From the NCBI GenBank assembly GCA_027040375.1, contig JALUMJ010000210.1:1-20341 (forward strand): a DNA stretch of 20,341 nucleotides. Reading direction: 5' to 3'. The position numbers and the translations under genes were made by a program. The notes under the pieces were generated by a model that had not been told where the DNA came from, made no database searches, and saw only the letters and a program-made list of their open reading frames with translations. Positions 16,411 to 20,341 of the stretch are shown here, one piece after another (the first letter of the stretch is position 1; the number at the start of each line of letters is the position of its first letter). Source of the DNA: Campylobacteraceae bacterium. Lineage in GTDB: Bacteria > Campylobacterota > Campylobacteria > Campylobacterales > Sulfurospirillaceae.

Positions 16411-17388
16411 TTATATAAATGATATATCCTTTCTGTCTATATAAATATTTGTTTTGTCACCTTCTTTTAGGACTTTTTTTTCAAATCCATTTTCATGAAC
16501 TTTGCAAAAAAATGTATCATTTCCAACTTTTGCAAAGATTTTATAATGATCACTTATGCCTAAAATATTTTCAATTACACAAGGAAAGCAGTATATATCA
16601 TCCCTTGGTTTGTCCCCAAATTTGATGCGACTTGGGTCTATCGTGAAAAATTTATTTTTTTGATTAAACCCAAGTATAGATGTTGGAAATACATTTTTAA
16701 ATCCCAGAAATTTAGCTACTTCTATATTGTTAGGCTCATTTAAAACTTCATAAGCCCCACCTGTTTGCAAGATTTTGCCATCTATCATAACTGCCACACA
16801 ATCAGCTAAAAATGAAGCTTCTCTAAAGTTGTGTGTTACATGTAAGATTGTGATATCGTATCTTTTGATGAGGTCTTTCAAAGATTTCATGATAGAGTTT
16901 CGAAATGTCGGATCTACCGCACTTAGTGGCTCATCTAAAAGTAGTAATTTTGGACGAGAATATATAGCTCTAGCGATTGCTATCCTTTGTCTCTCTCCCC
17001 CACTTAAATGATTTGTATCTCTTTTTAGTAGATGTTTGATATGCAAAAAATCTACTAAATCATCAAAAAGCTTATCTGCATCTTTTATCTTTTTAAATCT
17101 TGAAGAGTAAATGATATTGTCTTTTACATTCATATTTGGAAAAAGTAAAAAACTTTGATAAACAAAGCCAAAATTTCGCTTTTCAGGTGGAAGATTTGTG
17201 ATGTCTTTGCCGTCAAAAAAGATACTGCCCTCTATATTTTGCAACCCTGCAATCGACTCTAAAAGCATAGTCTTCCCACTCCCTGTTTGCCCTAAAAGTA
17301 CAAAATATGAGTTTTTCTCAATCTTAAAAGAGAGCTTATGCAGTACAAAATCACCTTTTTTTAAAAATAAATTTTTAACTTCTAACAT
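16411..17388 (-). CDS. wtpC: Tungstate/molybdate ABC importer ATPase, WtpC/ModC family
   Basis: A 325-residue ATPase with Walker A GQTGSGKT, Q-loop VYQSFLLFP, signature LSGGERQRIAIARAI, Walker B LLLDEPLSAVD and switch THNFREA. The C-terminal third (about 225-325) resembles the TOBE/MOP-type domain of ModC/WtpC ATPases, which in some relatives binds the oxyanion and inhibits transport. The start is the ATG at 17388-17386 with GAGGA upstream; a TTG four codons earlier overlaps that site and is less likely. A 15-bp-arm hairpin lies between this gene and wtpA and may set the ratio of binding protein to ATPase. The permease gene follows 17 bases after its stop. Confidence 0.85.
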   Translation of the reverse strand: MLEVKNLFLKKGDFVLHKLSFKIEKNSYFVLLGQTGSGKTMLLESIAGLQNIEGSIFFDGKDITNLPPEKRNFGFVYQSFLLFPNMNVKDNIIYSSRFKKIKDADKLFDDLVDFLHIKHLLKRDTNHLSGGERQRIAIARAIYSRPKLLLLDEPLSAVDPTFRNSIMKSLKDLIKRYDITILHVTHNFREASFLADCVAVMIDGKILQTGGAYEVLNEPNNIEVAKFLGFKNVFPTSILGFNQKNKFFTIDPSRIKFGDKPRDDIYCFPCVIENILGISDHYKIFAKVGNDTFFCKVHENGFEKKVLKEGDKTNIYIDRKDISFI

Positions 17389-17400
17389 CTTTTTCCTCAA

Positions 17401-17439
17401 AAAGTTTAAAAAAGGGGTCAGGCTCCTTTTTTAAACTTT
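17401..17439. repeat. REP-like palindrome between wtpA and wtpC
   Basis: Perfect 15-bp arms (17401-17415 AAAGTTTAAAAAAGG with 17425-17439) flank a 9-base centre. The core AAAAGGGGTCAGGCTCCTTTT is of the kind often seen as short dispersed palindromes beside REP-associated tyrosine transposase (RAYT) genes in other bacteria. No transposase is in the window. On the mRNA it is a strong hairpin followed by no long U-run, so could act as an mRNA 3'-end stabiliser for wtpA, or a partial terminator. Confidence 0.65.
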
Positions 17440-17450
17440 TACTTTTTTGT

Positions 17451-18410
17451 TTATTTTAATATACTATCATCACCTGTGATAACTGGTGGATTTATAGGTC
17501 CTTGCCCATCTTTTTTCATGATTGCTTGCCCTGTTGGGGAGAGTATAAAATTGACAAATCTCACAGCACCTTCTTTGTTCATAGGCATCTTATCCTCGTA
17601 TTGTACTACTGTTATACCATAAATCATAGGCGACCCCTTTTTGATAATCCAAGTTCCTGGTTTTTTGCCACTGATTTTAAATGATACCTTTTTATAAAAA
17701 CTAGCATATTTGGCACTTTTTAAGGAAACTTGCGGAGGAAGTGTGATGTATTTCAGATGATGTTGCTCGGCTACTGATTTGTAGATATAAAGATAATCAA
17801 AAGCACCTGCTTCTAAAAGTCCTAGCAAATCAGTCTCTTTTGGTCTTATGATTACTTTTTTTCTATTTTCTTCGCCATTTTTATAAAAATCATCATATCC
17901 TAGTAATTTTTTAAAAAGTCCTGGGATTTTATAGTAAATTTCTGCTAATTTTGTCACAAGCATTGCTCTATATCCTGCTGGGTCTAGATTGGGGTTTGAG
18001 TGTCCTATCTTGACATCTGGTCTTAGCAATATTTTTGGCCAATTTTTTGAATTAATCTCATTCGCATACTTTGATTTGTCCGTATAAACTATGGCTAACT
18101 CATTCGTTGCAAAATGTGCATTAAATTTTGCATATTTTGGGATTAACAAATTGTCTATAACCTTATACGCCGCACTTGCCATCACATCAGCTGGTTTGCC
18201 TATGTCGGTTATCTTTCTAGCACATGCCCTGCTACCCGCAGCTTCTAAAACTACATTATATTGGGGATATTTAACTTCAAATGCCTTTTTGATATGCTTA
18301 AAAGGTACCGCTAAACTTCCGGCATGAAAAACAACTATATTTTGTTTTGCAAAGCCAACAGTCGCAATCAAACCTAACAATAAGGCAAAATTCCCAAATC
18401 TTTTCATCAT
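17451..18410 (-). CDS. wtpA: Tungstate/molybdate-binding periplasmic protein, WtpA family
   Basis: A 319-residue binding protein with a signal peptide (about 1-21, ending VGFA). The mature part starts IVVFHAGSLAVPFKHIKKAF, then EAAGSRACARKITDIGKPAD and VMASAAYKVID, which is the WtpA (archaeal-type tungstate/molybdate, high affinity) pattern rather than classic ModA or TupA. Later blocks NPNLDPAGYRAML, IRPKETDLLGLLEAGAFDYL and YIYKSVAEQHHL are also WtpA hallmarks; the acidic residue that can coordinate the metal in WtpA is probably in one of these. AAGGAG lies upstream of two adjacent ATGs (18410 and 18407). A palindromic candidate operator lies 16 bases upstream. The context with formate dehydrogenase genes fits supply of Mo or W for that enzyme. 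Confidence 0.9.
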   Translation of the reverse strand: MMKRFGNFALLLGLIATVGFAKQNIVVFHAGSLAVPFKHIKKAFEVKYPQYNVVLEAAGSRACARKITDIGKPADVMASAAYKVIDNLLIPKYAKFNAHFATNELAIVYTDKSKYANEINSKNWPKILLRPDVKIGHSNPNLDPAGYRAMLVTKLAEIYYKIPGLFKKLLGYDDFYKNGEENRKKVIIRPKETDLLGLLEAGAFDYLYIYKSVAEQHHLKYITLPPQVSLKSAKYASFYKKVSFKISGKKPGTWIIKKGSPMIYGITVVQYEDKMPMNKEGAVRFVNFILSPTGQAIMKKDGQGPINPPVITGDDSILK

Positions 18411-18426
18411 TATATTCTCCTTTTTT

Positions 18427-18445
18427 ATATGCTATTTTAGCATAT
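18427..18445 (-). promoter_or_regulatory. Candidate ModE-type operator and extended -10 upstream of wtpA
   Basis: A 19-bp palindrome, ATATGCTA-TTT-TAGCATAT on the plus strand, identical to the one upstream of fdhD. Read on the minus strand it contains TGCTAAAAT, a TGn extended -10 box (TAAAAT at 18439-18434), so a bound protein would cover the promoter. The leader to the ATG would be about 17 bases, just enough for the AAGGAG site. Confidence 0.7.
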
Positions 18446-18458
18446 CACTCTTTAAATC

Positions 18459-18470
18459 TCTACATGTAGA
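18459..18470. repeat. 12-bp perfect palindrome TCTACATGTAGA
   Basis: A perfect 12-bp palindrome upstream of the wtpA operator. The same 12 bases occur inside fdhD (19347-19358), where they code for amino acids, so the copy here may be chance or a second protein-binding site. Confidence 0.3.
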
Positions 18471-18488
18471 ATAAATTTTTATGAAATA

Positions 18489-18511
18489 CCTACTATCATT
18501 TTTCTAGTAGG
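18489..18511 (-). terminator. Weak intrinsic terminator after the ModE-like gene
   Basis: A 7-bp stem (CCTACTA 18489-18495 with TAGTAGG 18505-18511) and 9-base loop begins seven bases after the stop codon of the regulator gene. The following minus-strand bases are A+T-rich but lack a solid T-run. Confidence 0.45.
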
Positions 18512-18517
18512 AAACCT

Positions 18518-19255
18518 TTAGTTCTTAAAATCCTTCTCGTTTCTTGGTTTTAAGAACAACTCTTTAAACCTCTGATTTGCAAACTCTTCTATTTCATTTT
18601 GAAGTTGCTTATACTTTTCTATATATTCGTTTGCTAATGGAGTGAGTTTTGTACCTCTATCAACTCCTCCGCCTTTTGTAGTCTCTACTAAAATATCTTT
18701 TAAATTGGTTTGCAATAGTTTTATATGAGACCAAGCTTTTTTATAATTCATCCCAAGATTTACAGCTGCTTGCGATATGGAACCTGTTTTTTGTATCTCT
18801 ATTAAAACTTCAGTTTTGCCTTTTCCAAAAAGAAGTTCTTTTTTTTCATTTTCTACCCATGTTTTTGTTTTTAGATAAAGCCTAGTCCTTGCTTTTTCTT
18901 TAAAACAACCAAGTTCACAATAATTGACATCTATATTTCTAACCTCTAAAGTCCCTCTTATAGTTTTAAGCCCGATTCCTCCTGCAACACTTCTAGCCTC
19001 TGTACAAGTAATTTTATTTTTGTAATTTAAAAATGGTTTCAACCTATCATATGCTTCTTTTGAAAATTCTCCTTTTGACAGTTTTCCAAATTGACCAAGT
19101 CCACACTCACTGATCCGAATATTTAGCTCTTTGGCTCTTTGGCCTATCTCACCAATAGGAATTTTTGTTTTCGCAGATATTTTATATGCTGCCGCACATT
19201 CAAGTTTGCCTTTTTTATTTAAAGCATTTTTTATGTAACTATCGATATCAGACAT
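18518..19255 (-). CDS. ModE-like transcription regulator with duplicated Cys-containing N-terminal region
   Basis: A 245-residue protein. The C-terminal part (about 145-235) is a LysR/ModE-type winged helix: KTEVLIEIQKTGSISQAAVN, GMNYKKAWSHIKLLQ, and a wing GGGVDRGTKLTP. There is no C-terminal TOBE domain, so it is unlike E. coli ModE. Instead the N-terminus holds two similar units (about 14-58 and 78-119): LECAAAYKISAKTKIPIGEIG with SECGLGQFG, and ITCTEARSVAGGIGLKTIRG with NYCELGCF. Cysteines at 20, 51, 84, 113 and 117 mark equivalent positions and could bind metal or sense an oxyanion. GAGGAG precedes the ATG, which overlaps the fdhD end by 8 bases. It probably controls fdhD-modE and wtp through the twin palindromes. 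Its effector is unknown. Confidence 0.82.
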   Translation of the reverse strand: MSDIDSYIKNALNKKGKLECAAAYKISAKTKIPIGEIGQRAKELNIRISECGLGQFGKLSKGEFSKEAYDRLKPFLNYKNKITCTEARSVAGGIGLKTIRGTLEVRNIDVNYCELGCFKEKARTRLYLKTKTWVENEKKELLFGKGKTEVLIEIQKTGSISQAAVNLGMNYKKAWSHIKLLQTNLKDILVETTKGGGVDRGTKLTPLANEYIEKYKQLQNEIEEFANQRFKELFLKPRNEKDFKN

Positions 19256-20039
19256 TAATTCTCCTCGGATTGCGATAGATATTCATCTTTTCACCTCGTA
19301 CAAAACCTATAAGAGTCAAACCAAATTTATCGGCTATATTTACACCTCTACATGTAGAGGCTGTTCTTGAAGCTAAGATTGGGATTTGGTGCATCACCGC
19401 CTTTGCAACCATTTCTGAGCTTAATCTTCCGCTAACCATCAAGAAAGATTTGCTTATATCAGCCCCAGCCATCAGTGCTTTTCCGACAGCTTTGTCTATG
19501 GTATTGTGCTGAGCTATGTCTTCTCCTATAAAGTAAGTATCTTTATCTATATACACTTTAGCAGTATGCACACAACCTGTTTGTTCATAAAGTGGACATT
19601 GTGTATAAAATTCGCTCATCTCTTTAAATAAAAGGGAAGCATCTATACATAAATCACTTTTGATTACTTTTGCATCAATCGCTTTTTTTGAAATCTGAGT
19701 GCTAACGCCTCTGCCACAACCACTAACAATGACGCCTTCGGTATCTAGTTTATCAATACTTTTTTCATTTACTTTTGCTTTTATATATACTTTAAATATC
19801 TTGTCGTCTATATTTTTTAATTCTGTTTTTTCTATATCTTTTACATTTTCGATAATATTTTCACTCATAAGATATCCAATTGCTAGCTCTATTTGGTCAA
19901 CTGGTGTTCCCATAAGTGCCCCAATATATCTATCGTTTACATAAATCTCTAATTTTATCTCGCGAATAACAGTATCTTGCACTGTATATTTTTTATCACC
20001 CTTAACTTTAGTAACTTCAAATTTGAAAACTGGTTCCAT
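19248..20039 (-). CDS. fdhD: Formate dehydrogenase accessory sulfurtransferase FdhD
   Basis: A 263-residue FdhD, which transfers sulfur from IscS to the Mo/W-bisPGD cofactor before insertion into formate dehydrogenase. Conserved segments are TPVDQIELAIGYLMSENII (45-63), the SGCGRG loop with C108 (one Cys here where E. coli has a CxxC), C148 and TGCVHTA (C156), AQHNTIDKAVGKALMAGAD, GRLSSEMVAKAVMHQIPIL and ASRTASTCRGVN, and LTLIGFVRG near the end. The start is ATG 20039-20037 with GAGGGA in front; a TTG five codons upstream overlaps that site. It starts a separate transcript after the terminator at 20101-20126 and has the palindromic operator upstream. It is coupled to the regulator gene by an 8-base overlap. 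Confidence 0.92.
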   Translation of the reverse strand: MEPVFKFEVTKVKGDKKYTVQDTVIREIKLEIYVNDRYIGALMGTPVDQIELAIGYLMSENIIENVKDIEKTELKNIDDKIFKVYIKAKVNEKSIDKLDTEGVIVSGCGRGVSTQISKKAIDAKVIKSDLCIDASLLFKEMSEFYTQCPLYEQTGCVHTAKVYIDKDTYFIGEDIAQHNTIDKAVGKALMAGADISKSFLMVSGRLSSEMVAKAVMHQIPILASRTASTCRGVNIADKFGLTLIGFVRGEKMNIYRNPRRINV

Positions 20040-20059
20040 AATTCCCTCTCTCAATATAA

Positions 20060-20078
20060 ATATGCTATTTTAGCATAT
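20060..20078 (-). promoter_or_regulatory. Candidate ModE-type operator and extended -10 upstream of fdhD
   Basis: A 19-bp palindrome identical to that at 18427-18445, with TGCTAAAAT on the minus strand (TAAAAT at 20072-20067). It lies 20 bases upstream of the fdhD ATG. The same distance and geometry at both genes point to a shared regulator that blocks the promoter. Confidence 0.7.
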
Positions 20079-20100
20079 TCTCTTATAATATTGTATTAAT

Positions 20101-20126
20101 AAAAGAGGCATTTTACTGCCTCTTTT
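20101..20126 (-). terminator. Intrinsic terminator after fdhC
   Basis: A perfect 10-bp stem (AAAAGAGGCA 20101-20110 with TGCCTCTTTT 20117-20126) and 6-base loop, six bases after the fdhC stop. On the minus strand the 3' arm ends CTCTTTTATTAA. It separates the fdh structural operon from fdhD. Confidence 0.8.
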
Positions 20127-20132
20127 GTGATT

Positions 20133-20341
20133 TTATATTTTACCCTCTTTTTTGAGTTTTTTATAAAATGAGCTATGCATGTATCGTACCTCATCTTCAC
20201 TTTTATGGCCATCAATCATACTATCAAGCGAGCCTTTAATAGCAAAGAGAGACATATATAGATGAGTGATGAAAAGTGCAGCAACAGCCATACCTAAAAA
20301 GTTATGTGTTATCGCAGCTATTCTTATCAAATCAATCTGAT
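20133..20341 (-). CDS. fdhC: Formate dehydrogenase cytochrome b (gamma) subunit, C-terminal end
   Basis: The last 68 residues or so of a gene that enters from beyond the right edge; the frame is open to the edge. The part seen has a membrane helix (NFLGMAVAALFITHLYMSLF) with the conserved His (H in ITHLY, and THNF just before) that serve as heme b ligands in FdnI/FdhC-type subunits, then the cytoplasmic tail GHKSEDEVRYMHSSFYKKLKK, a hallmark of this family. It anchors formate dehydrogenase in the inner membrane and passes electrons to menaquinone. The catalytic and Fe-S subunits should lie further right. Confidence 0.85.
   Translation of the reverse strand, partial: QIDLIRIAAITHNFLGMAVAALFITHLYMSLFAIKGSLDSMIDGHKSEDEVRYMHSSFYKKLKKEGKI

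Overview
The window looks like chromosome of a member of the Campylobacterota (Epsilonproteobacteria). The DNA is A+T-rich, genes are tightly packed, and the proteins are lysine- and isoleucine-rich. The gene set fdhC-fdhD-modE-like regulator, tungstate/molybdate transporter and yedF-selD resembles the formate dehydrogenase locus of Campylobacter jejuni. I cannot assign a genus. All genes but one run on the minus strand, so the order of transcription is from high to low coordinates.

Right part (about 15.7-20.3 kb), metal oxyanion and formate dehydrogenase block: the 3' end of a formate dehydrogenase cytochrome b subunit, a terminator, fdhD, a ModE-like regulator with an unusual duplicated Cys-containing N-terminal region, then a wtpA-wtpC-wtpB type tungstate/molybdate importer. 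Two identical 19-bp palindromes (20060-20078 and 18427-18445) lie just upstream of fdhD and wtpA. Each contains an extended -10 promoter motif, which suggests one regulon, probably controlled by the ModE-like protein. A perfect 15-bp-arm hairpin resembling REP/RAYT-type elements sits between wtpA and wtpC. A convergent DUF2062 membrane protein (the only plus-strand gene) abuts wtpB stop to stop.

Middle part (about 7.5-15.1 kb), signalling and selenium block: a ModA-like periplasmic binding protein with no transporter of its own, a 1134-residue hybrid histidine kinase and a REC-HD-GYP response regulator form a tight operon. It looks like an oxyanion-sensing pathway that ends in c-di-GMP hydrolysis. 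It continues into yedF, selD and a DUF2461 gene. SelD is itself a selenoprotein: an in-frame TGA at its catalytic position is followed by a good bacterial SECIS hairpin, so the gene starts upstream of where a standard ORF call would put it.

Left part (about 0.5-7.4 kb), transport and glycerol-phosphate block: a yciA-like thioesterase, a glpD-like FAD glycerol-3-phosphate dehydrogenase, a PotD-A-B-C type ABC importer and a GpdQ/CpdA-like metallophosphoesterase run in one direction. The content suggests import and breakdown of glycerophosphodiesters rather than polyamines, and the binding protein has basic residues where E. coli PotD has acidic ones. The far left holds a G+C-rich, almost completely self-complementary element (134-325) that looks like a structured RNA or non-autonomous mobile element, next to the start of a yciI-like gene cut by the window edge.
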